Below are positions 52,754 to 61,981 of a DNA stretch of 64,000 nucleotides, in pieces. The notes below the pieces were generated by a model, which saw only the letters and a list, made by a program, of their open reading frames with translations, had not been told where the DNA came from and did not search any database. The DNA is from Echinicola shivajiensis (GTDB lineage: Bacteria; Bacteroidota; Bacteroidia; Cytophagales; Cyclobacteriaceae), in NCBI RefSeq assembly GCF_018642165.1, contig NZ_JAHHZM010000004.1, positions 124,001-188,000 on the forward strand, given 5' to 3'. The position numbers and the translations under genes were made by a program. Positions within the stretch are counted from its first letter, which is position 1. Each line of letters opens with the position of its first letter.

Positions 52754-54056
52754 AGTTTTTTTGGTCATAAAGAGGGAATATCTTGCCAGAGTTAGGAAAA
52801 AGTCCTTTTTGTTAGCTACCCTGATCACACCATTGGTCTTTCCTGCGATTTTAGGCATGTTTCTGTGGATTTCTCTCAGTGATGAGAGTGAGGAAGCTTT
52901 GAAGATCATTGAGGTGGTGGACGAAAGGAATCAGTTTTTTATGGAAAGTAGTGGACAGTATGCTTTTTCCTATTCAGACCTACCCATAGAGGAAGCCAAG
53001 ACTATGGTTCAAGATGGGAGACGATATGGTTTTTTATATATACCAAAGATTGATATCCAAGAACCAAAGGGGATTGTGTTTTATTCGGAGAGTAATACAA
53101 GTGTTGGGTTTGTAGATTATTTGGAACGCGAACTGAAAAGAAAGATTGAGGATATTCGGCTTTATGATTCCGGAATTGATCCTGGATTTATTAAATCATT
53201 AAAAACCAATGTTTCGATCCAATCCATTACTCTAGGTGATCAGGGTGAAGAGAAAGTAGCAGATGCTGGGGTTAACTATGCCCTCGGCTTTGTGCTGGGG
53301 ATATTAATTTATACATTCATCTTTGTTTATGGCACTCAGATCATGCAAGGTGTGATAGAGGAAAAATCAAGTCGAATTATTGAAATTCTGGTTTCTTCGA
53401 TCAAGCCTTTTCAGTTGATGTTGGGCAAGATTATAGGTATAGGCGCTGTAGGGCTTACCCAATTTTTGATTTGGATAGTATTGATCAGTATGGTCTCTAC
53501 TGTGGTAATGGGGTATTTTGGAATGCAGATGCCCCAGCAGCAGGTGATGGAAATGACCAATCCGGAAATGGCACATGCCATGGCACAGTCAAGTGAGGTG
53601 GGTAAAATAATTCAGGTATTACAGGGGATAGATTTTATTCAATTGATATTTACCTTTTTGTTTTATTTCCTTGGAGGTTATCTGCTTTATGGAGCCTTCT
53701 TTGCAGCAATAGGTGCTGCAGTAGATTCTCCATCGGATGCCCAGCAGTTTATGTTCCCGGTGACCATTCCCTTGATGGCCAGTTATTTTGGCCTTTTCGT
53801 GTTTATTCTGGATGACCCTTCCAGTAATATTTCCTTTTGGCTTTCGGTTATCCCCTTTACTTCACCAATAGCCATGGTGGGGAGAGCTAGCTTTGGGATT
53901 CCTGCTATGGAATTGATTCTTTCAATGCTATTATTGATAGGAGGGTTTTTCTTTACGACTTGGATTGCAGGAAAAGTCTATAGAATTGGGATATTGGTTC
54001 ATGGTACCAAAGTAAATTATAAGACGCTTTGGAAGTGGATAAAGCAAAATAACTAA
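52746..54056 (+). CDS. ABC-2 type transporter permease (NatB-like)
   Basis: A 436-residue permease. The first helix (LLATLITPLVFPAILGMFLWI) follows the motif VIKREYLARVRKKSF. A ~130-residue extracytoplasmic loop comes next, then about five helices (LGFVLGILIYTFIFVYG, IGIGAVGLTQFLIWIVLISM, FLGGYLLYGAFFAAIG, MLLLIGGFFFTTWIAG). EEKSSRIIEILVSSIKPFQLMLGKI is the ABC-2 signature. It pairs with the preceding ATPase by 8-bp overlap; transported ion or molecule is unknown. Confidence 0.9.
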   Translation: MNKVFLVIKREYLARVRKKSFLLATLITPLVFPAILGMFLWISLSDESEEALKIIEVVDERNQFFMESSGQYAFSYSDLPIEEAKTMVQDGRRYGFLYIPKIDIQEPKGIVFYSESNTSVGFVDYLERELKRKIEDIRLYDSGIDPGFIKSLKTNVSIQSITLGDQGEEKVADAGVNYALGFVLGILIYTFIFVYGTQIMQGVIEEKSSRIIEILVSSIKPFQLMLGKIIGIGAVGLTQFLIWIVLISMVSTVVMGYFGMQMPQQQVMEMTNPEMAHAMAQSSEVGKIIQVLQGIDFIQLIFTFLFYFLGGYLLYGAFFAAIGAAVDSPSDAQQFMFPVTIPLMASYFGLFVFILDDPSSNISFWLSVIPFTSPIAMVGRASFGIPAMELILSMLLLIGGFFFTTWIAGKVYRIGILVHGTKVNYKTLWKWIKQNN

Positions 54057-54094
54057 TCAGCAGACATAATATGTCTAGGTATGTAGAAATAAAA

Positions 54095-54123
54095 AAGGGG
54101 CTGATCAATTTGATCAGCCCCTT
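54095..54123. terminator. Bidirectional terminator between natB-like and dps
   Basis: A 14-bp stem AAGGGGCTGATCAA/TTGATCAGCCCCTT with a single-base loop, flanked by A- and T-runs. Confidence 0.92.
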
Positions 54124-54129
54124 ATGTTT

Positions 54130-54600
54130 TTATCTCAAGTAGGCGGATAACATCCAGATTACTTTTTCTTTCGAAGTGATATAATCACTCATTAAGGCTA
54201 CTGTACCCTCATCTCCTTGGGATGAGGCGGTTTCCAAAGCTTCTCTTTCCAGTTTGAGCAAAGTGTTAAGGTTGTCCCTTACAGTTTCGACCATTTGCTT
54301 AGGAGAAGTAACTTCCAAAGCTTCGCTAATACTTGAGTGCTTGATGTATTCAGAGAATGCGCTCAATGGACGCTCACCAAGGGTTAAAATTCTTTCAGCG
54401 GTTTCATCGATTGCATCATTGGCCTCATTGTATAATTCTTCAAACTTTGCATGCAGTTCAAAGAAGTTAGGGCCTGAAACATTCCAGTGGAAATTTCTCA
54501 AATTTTGATAGTAAATTTCATAGTTGGCCAATAATTTATTCAATTGTTCTACCAATGCTTTGCTATCTGTAACTTTTAATCCGATCTCGTTAGTTGCCAT
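54130..54600 (-). CDS. dps: Dps-family ferritin-like DNA protection protein
   Basis: A 156-residue four-helix-bundle protein forming dodecamers that store iron and consume hydrogen peroxide. The Dps ferroxidase signature is present: NFHWNVSGPNFFELHAKFEELYNEANDAIDETAERI, with His, Asp and Glu ligands shared between subunits. The end, SDYITSKEKVIWMLSAYL, is typical. It is a single-gene unit. Direct DNA binding cannot be judged, as the N-terminus has only one lysine. Confidence 0.93.
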   Translation of the reverse strand: MATNEIGLKVTDSKALVEQLNKLLANYEIYYQNLRNFHWNVSGPNFFELHAKFEELYNEANDAIDETAERILTLGERPLSAFSEYIKHSSISEALEVTSPKQMVETVRDNLNTLLKLEREALETASSQGDEGTVALMSDYITSKEKVIWMLSAYLR

Positions 54601-54757
54601 ATTTTTTGTTTTGTTTATTTAAAAATATATTCGAATTTACAGGATTGTTAGGTTTGAGGCAAACTCTTAATTTCTATGATTGATAGAAAATATCTATGAC
54701 TATTGTCAGTTATTTTAAGAAGGTGTTTGGTTTTATTGGAAGGATTTAATTTAAATA

Positions 54758-55993
54758 ATGAAGAATAAATTCCAGGATCTGGCTATGCTGGATCTATATC
54801 ATAATAGGGGGAAAGTTAAGTGGATTATTTTTATAGCTTCTCTGATTATAAGTGTGGGGTCTATTTATTATACCAATACACTGGTCAGTGAGTTAAAGGA
54901 AAGAGAGAAGAAGCAGATAACTTTATATGCCAGTGCTATGGAGTATGTGGCTAATAATTCCGACAATCTTACATTTATCCACAAAGGAATTATTCAGGAA
55001 AACCATAATATTCCGGTGATAGTAGCTGATGCATTTGGCAACCCAACTGATCAGTACAGGAATATCAATTTTAAAAATAATGCCACTGAAGAGGAGAAGG
55101 ATAAAAAACTGCGTGCTGAGGTGCAAAGGATGAAAATGGATTATGAGCCTATTCAGATCGTAGAAAACCAATACTTGTACTATACTAATTCTGAGTTGCT
55201 GACCAGGCTTAAGTTTTATCCTTACGTTCAGCTATCTGTAATTTTGGTGTTTGGTATTTTGGCTTATGCGGTATTTAACCAATCCAAAATTGCAGAGCAA
55301 AATAGAGTGTGGGCAGGCCTGACCAAAGAGACAGCACACCAGTTGGGTACTCCAATAGCCTCTTTGATGGCCTGGATTGATTATTTGAAGAACTCTCCGG
55401 TTTGGGAAGAAAATAAGGAGGTCATAGTGGAGTTGGATAAGGATGTTTCCAAATTGAGGATGGTTACTGAGCGGTTTTCGAATATTGGAAGTTCGCCTGT
55501 GATAAAAGAGGAAAATGTTTATCAGGTAATTGACGAGGCGGTAAACTACTTAAGACCAAGAATATCAAGTAAAGTAAGCATTAGTCTTAACACTCACGCG
55601 GAAGATGTGGAGGCGATGATGAACAAATCACTTTTTGAGTGGGTGGTGGAAAATATATGTAAGAATGCTGTCGATGCGATGAAGGGAGAAGGAAAGATTG
55701 CCATCAATATCGTCAAGGACAGTGAAAAGTTCGTTCATATAGATATCACCGACACTGGAAAGGGGATTGATAAAAGTATGTTTAAAAAAGTGTTCAACCC
55801 TGGTTTTACCACCCGTAAAAGAGGTTGGGGTTTAGGCCTTACATTGGCCAAAAGAATCATAGAAGGTTATCACCAAGGAAGGGTTTTTGTGTACCAGTCA
55901 GAGGTAGGAAAGGGAACTACTTTTAGAATTGTATTAAGGGGCAATAAGGAAAATACTTCTGAATTCAATGTGGAGGATCCCTTTATGAGCTGA
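54758..55993 (+). CDS. Membrane sensor histidine kinase, orphan
   Basis: A 411-residue kinase. A helix at about 24-42 and another near 152-172 (VQLSVILVFGILAYAVF) bracket a ~110-residue periplasmic sensor. The phospho-acceptor region reads AGLTKETAHQLGTPIASLMAWIDYLKN, with the histidine in TAHQLGTP. The GHKL ATPase shows VENICKNAVDAM (N), DTGKGID (G1) and GWGLGLTLAKRI (G2). No response regulator is adjacent. The signal is unknown. Confidence 0.9.
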   Translation: MKNKFQDLAMLDLYHNRGKVKWIIFIASLIISVGSIYYTNTLVSELKEREKKQITLYASAMEYVANNSDNLTFIHKGIIQENHNIPVIVADAFGNPTDQYRNINFKNNATEEEKDKKLRAEVQRMKMDYEPIQIVENQYLYYTNSELLTRLKFYPYVQLSVILVFGILAYAVFNQSKIAEQNRVWAGLTKETAHQLGTPIASLMAWIDYLKNSPVWEENKEVIVELDKDVSKLRMVTERFSNIGSSPVIKEENVYQVIDEAVNYLRPRISSKVSISLNTHAEDVEAMMNKSLFEWVVENICKNAVDAMKGEGKIAINIVKDSEKFVHIDITDTGKGIDKSMFKKVFNPGFTTRKRGWGLGLTLAKRIIEGYHQGRVFVYQSEVGKGTTFRIVLRGNKENTSEFNVEDPFMS

Positions 55994-56062
55994 TGGTGTA
56001 GAATGTGATCGAGTATTTGATGTGTTGTTGCAGATAACTTTCAATCTTTCATGCAAAAAGCC

Positions 56063-56070
56063 TACCTTTG
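56063..56070 (+). promoter_or_regulatory. prfC promoter, -7 box TACCTTTG
   Basis: TACCTTTGCAAC ends 29 bp before the prfC ATG; an AAAGGAG ribosome-binding site lies between. Confidence 0.5.
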
Positions 56071-56099
56071 CAACTTGCAAATAAAGGAGTCCCAGAAAG

Positions 56100-57680
56100 A
56101 TGAGTTTGACCAAGGAAATTCAAAAGAGAAGAACTTTCGGAATTATTTCCCACCCCGATGCCGGTAAGACTACCCTTACGGAAAAGCTATTGTTGTTTGG
56201 TGGGGCGATCAAGACGGCAGGTGCTGTAAAATCCAATAAGATTGATACCCATGCCAAATCAGATTGGATGGAGATTGAAAAGCAGAGAGGTATTTCTGTG
56301 GCGACCTCTGTAATGGGGTTTGAATATAGGGATGTTAAGATCAACCTTTTGGATACCCCAGGTCACCAGGATTTTGCTGAAGATACCTATAGGACGCTGA
56401 CAGCAGTGGATAGTGTGATCATGGTGATTGATTGTGTGAAAGGGGTGGAGATCCAAACAGAGAAGTTGATGGAAGTGTGCAGAATGAGGAATACTCCTGT
56501 GATCTGTTTTATCAATAAGCTTGATAGGGAAGGTAGAGATCCTTATGATTTGTTGGATGAGGTAGAGGAAAAGCTGAATATTAAGGTAAGGCCTTTGTCT
56601 TGGCCTATATCTATGGGTAAGACCTTTAGAGGTGTGTATAACCTATATAATAAGTCCCTTAATTTGTTTACACCGTCTCAGAGAAAGATATCTGATGAAA
56701 TCGTTGCCATTGAGGATCTTGAGGACAGTAAGCTGAATGACTTGGTTGGGGATGGGAATGCCGAGCAATTGAGAGAGGATGTTGAGTTGATTGAAGGGGT
56801 CTATCCTGAGTTTAGTAAAGAGGATTATTTGTCAGGAAAGGTTGCTCCGGTGTTTTTTGGTTCAGCGGTGAATAATTTTGGTGTTCAAGAGATGTTGGAT
56901 ACCTTTATTGATATCGCTCCAAAGCCTAAAAGCAGAGTGACTGAAGAGAGGGAAGTATTGCCAGAGGAGGACAAATTCAGTGGTTTCGTGTTTAAGATTC
57001 ACGCAAATATGGATCCTAATCACCGAAACAGGATTGCCTTTTTGAGGATCTGTTCTGGTAAGTTTCAGAGGAACAAACCATATAACCATGTTAGGGGGAC
57101 TAAGCCTCTGCGGTTTTCCAATGTGACTTCATTTATGGCTCAGGATAAGGAGATCATCGATGAGGCTTTTCCAGGGGATATTGTTGGTCTTTATGATACA
57201 GGGAACCTTAAAATTGGGGATTCATTAACTGATGGTGAGAAGCTGACATTTAAAGGTATACCAAGTTTCTCTCCTGAGATTTTCAGAGAGGTGATCAATA
57301 AGGATGCCATGAAGACCAAGCAATTGGAGAAAGGTCTTAAACAGTTAATGGAAGAAGGGGTTGCGCAGTTGTTTACCTTTGATATAGGTGCAAGAAAAGT
57401 AGTAGGTACCGTTGGGCAACTGCAATTTGAGGTGATTCAATTCCGATTAAAAAATGAATATAATGCAACGGTGGAGTTTGCGCCGATGAATCTATATAAG
57501 GCTTGTTGGATAAGCAGTTCTGATAAGAAGCAGCTGGATGAGTTTGTTCGATCCAAGAACAGGCATATTGCTTATGATAAGGATGGTAAATTGGTTTTTA
57601 TGGCTGAGTCAAGGGCATGGTTGCAAATGGTTCAGGATAATTATCCGGATATAGAATTTCATTTTACTTCAGAATTTTAA
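56100..57680 (+). CDS. prfC: Peptide chain release factor 3
   Basis: A 526-residue translational GTPase that recycles RF1 and RF2 from the ribosome. The G motifs are [26 protein letters not shown] and [14 protein letters not shown]3-specific sequence follows ([38 protein letters not shown]) and the end [16 protein letters not shown]. Length matches E. coli RF3 (529). It has its own promoter and a terminator 6 bp after the stop. Confidence 0.96.
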   Translation: MSLTKEIQKRRTFGIISHPDAGKTTLTEKLLLFGGAIKTAGAVKSNKIDTHAKSDWMEIEKQRGISVATSVMGFEYRDVKINLLDTPGHQDFAEDTYRTLTAVDSVIMVIDCVKGVEIQTEKLMEVCRMRNTPVICFINKLDREGRDPYDLLDEVEEKLNIKVRPLSWPISMGKTFRGVYNLYNKSLNLFTPSQRKISDEIVAIEDLEDSKLNDLVGDGNAEQLREDVELIEGVYPEFSKEDYLSGKVAPVFFGSAVNNFGVQEMLDTFIDIAPKPKSRVTEEREVLPEEDKFSGFVFKIHANMDPNHRNRIAFLRICSGKFQRNKPYNHVRGTKPLRFSNVTSFMAQDKEIIDEAFPGDIVGLYDTGNLKIGDSLTDGEKLTFKGIPSFSPEIFREVINKDAMKTKQLEKGLKQLMEEGVAQLFTFDIGARKVVGTVGQLQFEVIQFRLKNEYNATVEFAPMNLYKACWISSSDKKQLDEFVRSKNRHIAYDKDGKLVFMAESRAWLQMVQDNYPDIEFHFTSEF

Positions 57681-57686
57681 AATATT

Positions 57687-57709
57687 AAGGTGGTTTAAAA
57701 CCACCTTAT
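57687..57709 (+). terminator. Terminator after prfC
   Basis: An 11-bp stem TAAGGTGGTTT/AAACCACCTTA, followed by TTTGTTT. Confidence 0.85.
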
Positions 57710-57756
57710 TTGTTTAGGAGCCAGTAGGCTATAACAGTCTGTAAAGTTTCTTTTAC

Positions 57757-57764
57757 TAACTTTG
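57757..57764 (+). promoter_or_regulatory. rluA-family gene promoter, -7 box TAACTTTG
   Basis: TAACTTTGCAAG ends 21 bp before the ATG at 57786. Confidence 0.48.
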
Positions 57765-57785
57765 CAAGTATAAAATTGATTGGAT

Positions 57786-58520
57786 ATGTCAAAACGACCA
57801 TTTACGGTAGTATATGAAGATAATCACCTGTTGGTGGTAAATAAAAGAGCAGGTATTTTGGTGCAAGGGGACCGTACAGGTGATAAGACCTTGACGGACT
57901 ATTGTAAAGATTATATTGCCAAAAAATATGATAAACCTGGAGCGGTGTTTTTACATCCTGTTCATAGATTGGATAGGCCGGTAAGCGGTTTGGTAGTGTT
58001 TGCCAGAACTTCAAAGGCCTTGGAGAGGATGATGGTGCTGTTTAAGAAAAGGGATATACATAAAGTTTATTGGGCGATTGTGAAAAGAAGGCCCAAAGAA
58101 GAAATGGCTAAGCTGACACATTATTTGGTGAAAGATGAAAAACGTAATGTGACCGAAGCTTTTGACCATCATGTGGAGGGCAGCAAAAAAGCTGAGTTAA
58201 GTTATAAGCGTCTAGGTAAGTTAAATGATCATTGGTTGTTGGAAGTTAGACCAGTTACTGGTAGACCCCATCAAATTAGAGTTCAATTGGCTTCTATTGG
58301 CTGTCCTATCCGTGGGGATCTGAGGTATGGTTTTTCAAAGGCCAATCCGGATGCCAGTATCAATCTGCATGCTTTTCATTTGGTTTTTGTTCATCCAGTG
58401 AAAAAGGAAAAACTGTATCTTAGGGCTGGGTTGCCAGAAGAGCCTTTCTGGGAGCAGTACCTGGATTTTGAATCGGTGAAGGCAAAAGATCAACATATTG
58501 ATAATAGTTTTAGTGGTTAG
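57786..58520 (+). CDS. RluA-family pseudouridine synthase
   Basis: A 244-residue RNA pseudouridine synthase. The catalytic aspartate lies in HPVHRLDRPVSGLVVFARTSKA; the end has the family motif VTGRPHQIRVQLASIGCPIRGD. There is no N-terminal S4 domain, so it belongs to the short RluA/RluC-like group. Which rRNA or tRNA uridine it changes cannot be told from the sequence. The ATG at 57786 is preferred over an upstream TTG. Confidence 0.92.
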   Translation: MSKRPFTVVYEDNHLLVVNKRAGILVQGDRTGDKTLTDYCKDYIAKKYDKPGAVFLHPVHRLDRPVSGLVVFARTSKALERMMVLFKKRDIHKVYWAIVKRRPKEEMAKLTHYLVKDEKRNVTEAFDHHVEGSKKAELSYKRLGKLNDHWLLEVRPVTGRPHQIRVQLASIGCPIRGDLRYGFSKANPDASINLHAFHLVFVHPVKKEKLYLRAGLPEEPFWEQYLDFESVKAKDQHIDNSFSG

Positions 58521-58717
58521 GTAAAAGAATAGTCTCTATTTAAAAAGAAATATGATTATCCGTTTTCACACCAGTCGCCTTATTTCTCACGGATTTACAC
58601 TGATCTATCTGGCGGAAGACAGGTTTAATTCATTATTTCAGTAAGATCTGGGCCATTCTTGAGGGAATGTTTTGAAGGGGTATACTTACTGGTGCAATAG
58701 CGGATATACAGAAAAAG
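58521..58717. other. Noncoding stretch, possible degraded dispersed repeat
   Basis: No reading frame of note. Around 58590-58612 the sequence TTTCTCACGGATTTACACTG resembles fragments I recall as recurring between genes in some Bacteroidota. Its status as a repeat is unproven. Confidence 0.3.
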
Positions 58718-58747
58718 AAAAAAGGCTGTCGATTGGCAGCCTTTTTT
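58718..58747. terminator. Terminator after the small repeat-protein gene
   Basis: An 11-bp stem AAAAAAGGCTG/CAGCCTTTTTT with an 8-nt loop, 10 bp past the minus-strand stop. Confidence 0.88.
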
Positions 58748-58757
58748 AGATTGTATT

Positions 58758-59063
58758 TTATTGGTTTTTCCAAGGTTTGTAATTTTTCCCTTTTGGTCCA
58801 GTAGGTCTATCGATTGGTTTTAGATCTTGGGAGATTTCAACCAAGTTAGTGTTTAATTCTCCTGGTCTTTGGTTTTTGTAAGCGGGGCCAGTGATTGGGT
58901 CTCTATCGAAATTCACTACAATAGTTCCTTTTCTGGCTTTTTCCTTCCAAGGCTTGTAGTTCTTTGCTTTTGGACCTTTAAGATCACGGTGTTTCTTGTC
59001 TTCTGTTTCTAATGTCTCAGCACTAAAGAAACCTGCTGCTACCATTAATGCTACCTTTACCAT
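58758..59063 (-). CDS. Small exported protein with a repeated GPK(A/G)KNYKPWK motif
   Basis: A 101-residue protein, function and family unknown to me. The N-terminus looks like a short signal peptide (MVKVALMVAAGFFSAETLE). The motif GPKAKNYKPWK (about residue 30) recurs as GPKGKNYKPWK at the C-terminus, and the middle copy DPITGPAYKNQRPGE looks related. The mature chain is basic, proline-rich and probably unstructured. It has its own terminator and no operon partner. Codon use looks ordinary for the window, and the ATG has a weak AAGG ahead of it, so it is likely a real gene. Confidence 0.65.
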   Translation of the reverse strand: MVKVALMVAAGFFSAETLETEDKKHRDLKGPKAKNYKPWKEKARKGTIVVNFDRDPITGPAYKNQRPGELNTNLVEISQDLKPIDRPTGPKGKNYKPWKNQ

Positions 59064-59297
59064 CCTTATATAGTTTTGTTGTTTAAGTCTTTTACAGAAT
59101 ATATACGGTGTTCCTGAAAAAGGTTGCGTAGTTTTCGGGTTTTTGAATTAGTCTATTGGATTTTTAGGAAATAATGTTTTGATAATCTTGTGTTTTCAGA
59201 TTCTTTTGAAGACTTGTATTTGCTAGGTTTTCCTAAAAACTGATATGTTGGGGTGTTTTGTTGAGCCTGTTTCAGATTAAAAAGTATGAGATAAAAG
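59064..59297. other. AT-rich noncoding gap
   Basis: I see no gene, promoter box or repeat that I can support between the small exported protein gene and the porin terminator. Confidence 0.4.
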
Positions 59298-59330
59298 AAA
59301 ACCACGGCTTTTTTCAAAGCGCGTGGTTTT
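59298..59330 (-). terminator. Terminator after the porin-like gene
   Basis: AAAACCACG pairs with CGTGGTTTT; an inner GCTTT/AAAGC stem extends it. It is 34 bp past the minus-strand stop at 59364. Confidence 0.82.
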
Positions 59331-59363
59331 TTTGCGAAAAATTTCAGTTTGTCAGTAAAAAAA

Positions 59364-60548
59364 TTAGAATGAGAATACGGCTGCTAGTAAGAATGATGAT
59401 AAGCTTTTGCTTGAAGCTAGGTCATGGTTATAGAAGAAATCGTCTTCTGACATAGAATCCAGTCTTACTTCTGGAATCAGTGTTAAGTTGTCGGTAATTT
59501 TTGCATTACCAGAAAGGGTAACAGCAAATACGTTTCCATCTCCTTCGTTGTCAAGACCGACTACACCGTCAAGACCAGAGTTAAAAACATTAAAGTATTC
59601 ACCTCTTAATCCTAAAGAGAATTTCTCAGAAGTAGCTGCTTGTACATATCCAGCAACACCGTAGAATCCGGCACCGTCTCCGTCCACGTCAGAGATGCTA
59701 CTTCCGTCATACATTTCGCCAGCGGCAGTGGTGTTGTAGGTTGCGTTTAGTCCAAGGTAAACGACTTCGGTTACATTGTATCCAGTGGTCAGGTCGATCT
59801 GGAAAGTGCTGCCTAGAGACGACATGCCTACAGGCATTACATTGTCCCCGTCCAATTTTCCATCCTGGTCACCATATAGGAAGTTTAACCAAGTCCCTCC
59901 ATTGTCATTTTCATATCCTAATTGCAATCCTGCAGTGTAGGTTCCAGCTAGGTTGAATTCAGTCATGTCAGTAGGGTTCATTACAGAAGCCATCAAAGAC
60001 CAGTTGTCAGAAAGAGCAATATCAGCTTTCAATCCTGTGTGAGAGAATGGACCGTAAGAGAACATGTAAGAAGTAGAGTAGTTGAAGTTTCCTGTTGGAG
60101 AGATTACTTCGTAACCTAGGTAAGTGTTGAAATTACCCATGGTAAGGGTAACGGCGTCGCTTACATTCCAATACATGTAAAGTTGATTCACGATTTGAGA
60201 AGAACCTGCAAAACCGCCACCATAAAGTGGTGAACCGAAAACTGCGTCTTCGCCTCTTGGTCCGAATACAAGGTCTGCTACAAAGCCTACTTTTTCACCT
60301 TCATAAGCGGCAATAATGTTGGCCATACCTAGTGAGAAACCAGGAAGATTAGCAAAGGAAGTTGCTGGTGCTTGAATCCCCATGGATTCTCCTTCTTCAT
60401 TGGTCATATCTTTATTTGGTGCAGAAAGATTTGCACGATAATAAGCATCTACTGATCCAGAAAGAGAGAATTTGGATTCATCTTGGGCATTTACTACAGT
60501 AAACGAGCCTAAAATTAGTAATACAATTAGTAGTTGAAGTTTTTTCAT
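59364..60548 (-). CDS. Outer-membrane porin-like barrel (OmpL/BBP2-type)
   Basis: A 394-residue outer-membrane protein with signal peptide (LLIVLLILGSFTVVNAQ) and strand-rich body: FSLSGSVDAYYRANL, VTLTMGNFNTYLGYEVISPTGNFNYSTSYMFSYGPFSHTGLKAD and a last strand SSFLLAAVFSF ending in Phe. The pattern matches the putative beta-barrel porin-2 family. It lies 122 bp downstream of amt on the same strand, with amt's terminator between; the pairing suggests ammonium or nitrogen-compound uptake, which is inference. Confidence 0.85.
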   Translation of the reverse strand: MKKLQLLIVLLILGSFTVVNAQDESKFSLSGSVDAYYRANLSAPNKDMTNEEGESMGIQAPATSFANLPGFSLGMANIIAAYEGEKVGFVADLVFGPRGEDAVFGSPLYGGGFAGSSQIVNQLYMYWNVSDAVTLTMGNFNTYLGYEVISPTGNFNYSTSYMFSYGPFSHTGLKADIALSDNWSLMASVMNPTDMTEFNLAGTYTAGLQLGYENDNGGTWLNFLYGDQDGKLDGDNVMPVGMSSLGSTFQIDLTTGYNVTEVVYLGLNATYNTTAAGEMYDGSSISDVDGDGAGFYGVAGYVQAATSEKFSLGLRGEYFNVFNSGLDGVVGLDNEGDGNVFAVTLSGNAKITDNLTLIPEVRLDSMSEDDFFYNHDLASSKSLSSFLLAAVFSF

Positions 60549-60594
60549 TTTACTTTTAATTATTAGTTGATTTGTTAGGATTGGCTGATAATTT

Positions 60595-60643
60595 AACCCT
60601 GCCCAGACTGAAGAGATTGGCGTTTTTTTGAATGGGCAGGGTT
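60595..60643 (-). terminator. Terminator after amt
   Basis: AACCCTGCCCA pairs with TGGGCAGGGTT around a 27-nt loop and is flanked by A- and T-runs. Confidence 0.75.
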
Positions 60644-60670
60644 TTTTTGGTTGTATAGTGGTTGTGATTT

Positions 60671-61981
60671 TTATTCGTCGTATACGATGGTATAGCCTCT
60701 GATTCCGTGTTCGTGAGAATCCAAACCAGTTCTTTCGTGTTCTTCAGAAACCCTGATGCCAACAGTGATTTTTAATACATAGAAGATGATGAAAGCACAA
60801 ACAAAAGCGGTGATGCCACAAATTGCTACTCCTGTAAGCTGGGTAATGAATGAGTGTTCTGGGTTGGTAGAGAATATACCTACTGCTAGTGTTCCCCAGA
60901 TACCACAGGTTAAGTGTACAGATACAGCACCTACCACATCGTCAAGTTTTAAGCTGTCAAGTAATACAGCAGAAAGAACTACAAGGATACCGGCAATGAA
61001 ACCAACAATTATGGCTGAACCTGGATTGATTACGTCAGCACCTGCTGTGATACCTACAAGTCCTGCTAGGATGCCGTTAAGGACCATGCCTAGATCTAGT
61101 CTTTTGAATACAAAATAAGCTGCAAGGAAACCTCCAAGTCCACCAGCACAAGCTGCAAGGGAAGTAGTTACCAATACAAATGATACCAATGCTGGATCAG
61201 CAGAAAGTACAGAACCTCCGTTGAATCCGAACCATCCTAACCATAATAAGAATACACCGATTACGGCCAAAGGAACACTGGCGCCAGGCTTATCAACAGT
61301 TTTTCCGTTTACATATTTTCCGATACGTGGGCCTACAAGGATAACACCTGCCAAAGCTCCCCATCCACCTACAGAGTGTACGAGAGTAGAGCCTGCAAAG
61401 TCATAGAATCCCCAATCGTCAAGGACTCCGCCGCCCCATTTCCAGCTCCCGATGATCGGATAAACAATGCCTACATAGATAAGTGTGAATAATAAGTAAG
61501 CACCAAGTTTAACCCTTTCTGCTATGGCACCTGAAACGATAGTTGCAGCAGTAGCGGCAAACATAGCCTGGAACAAGAAGTCGGTCCAGTAAGTGTAACC
61601 TGCGTCAGCATAGCCTGCTGAAACATCTGCGTTTTCAGGTGCGAACCAGAACATGCTCCATCCTGCGCCGTCAAATCCGAACCATCCAGGAACGTCAAAT
61701 CCTGGGTACATTAAGAAGAATCCGCAGATTGCATAGGTTAAAATACCTATGATAGGGGTTACAGTATTCTTGAAAAGAATGTTTACTGTGTTTTTTGCTT
61801 GGCCAAATCCAGCTTCTACACCGGCAAAGCCTAAGTGCATAATAAAAACTAGGGCTGTGGACAGCATCATCCACACATTGTTAGTTGTTAGTAAGTTTTG
61901 GGTGATGTCAGCAGAAAAATCTGCTCCCTGTGCAAGGGCTTCGCTACTTACTTGAGCGAGCTCGTTAAAACTCCAGTTCAT
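60671..61981 (-). CDS. amt: Ammonium transporter
   Basis: A 436-residue inner-membrane channel protein of the Amt family with eleven expected helices. Conserved stretches: MLSTALVFIMHLGFAGVEAGFG near the start, STLVHSVGGWGALAGVILVGPR, WLGWFGFNGGS, and VSVHLTCGIWGTLAVGIFS with a pore-lining histidine. No glnK/PII gene is adjacent, unlike the usual arrangement. About 500 bp of AT-rich DNA lies upstream. Confidence 0.96.
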   Translation of the reverse strand: MNWSFNELAQVSSEALAQGADFSADITQNLLTTNNVWMMLSTALVFIMHLGFAGVEAGFGQAKNTVNILFKNTVTPIIGILTYAICGFFLMYPGFDVPGWFGFDGAGWSMFWFAPENADVSAGYADAGYTYWTDFLFQAMFAATAATIVSGAIAERVKLGAYLLFTLIYVGIVYPIIGSWKWGGGVLDDWGFYDFAGSTLVHSVGGWGALAGVILVGPRIGKYVNGKTVDKPGASVPLAVIGVFLLWLGWFGFNGGSVLSADPALVSFVLVTTSLAACAGGLGGFLAAYFVFKRLDLGMVLNGILAGLVGITAGADVINPGSAIIVGFIAGILVVLSAVLLDSLKLDDVVGAVSVHLTCGIWGTLAVGIFSTNPEHSFITQLTGVAICGITAFVCAFIIFYVLKITVGIRVSEEHERTGLDSHEHGIRGYTIVYDE

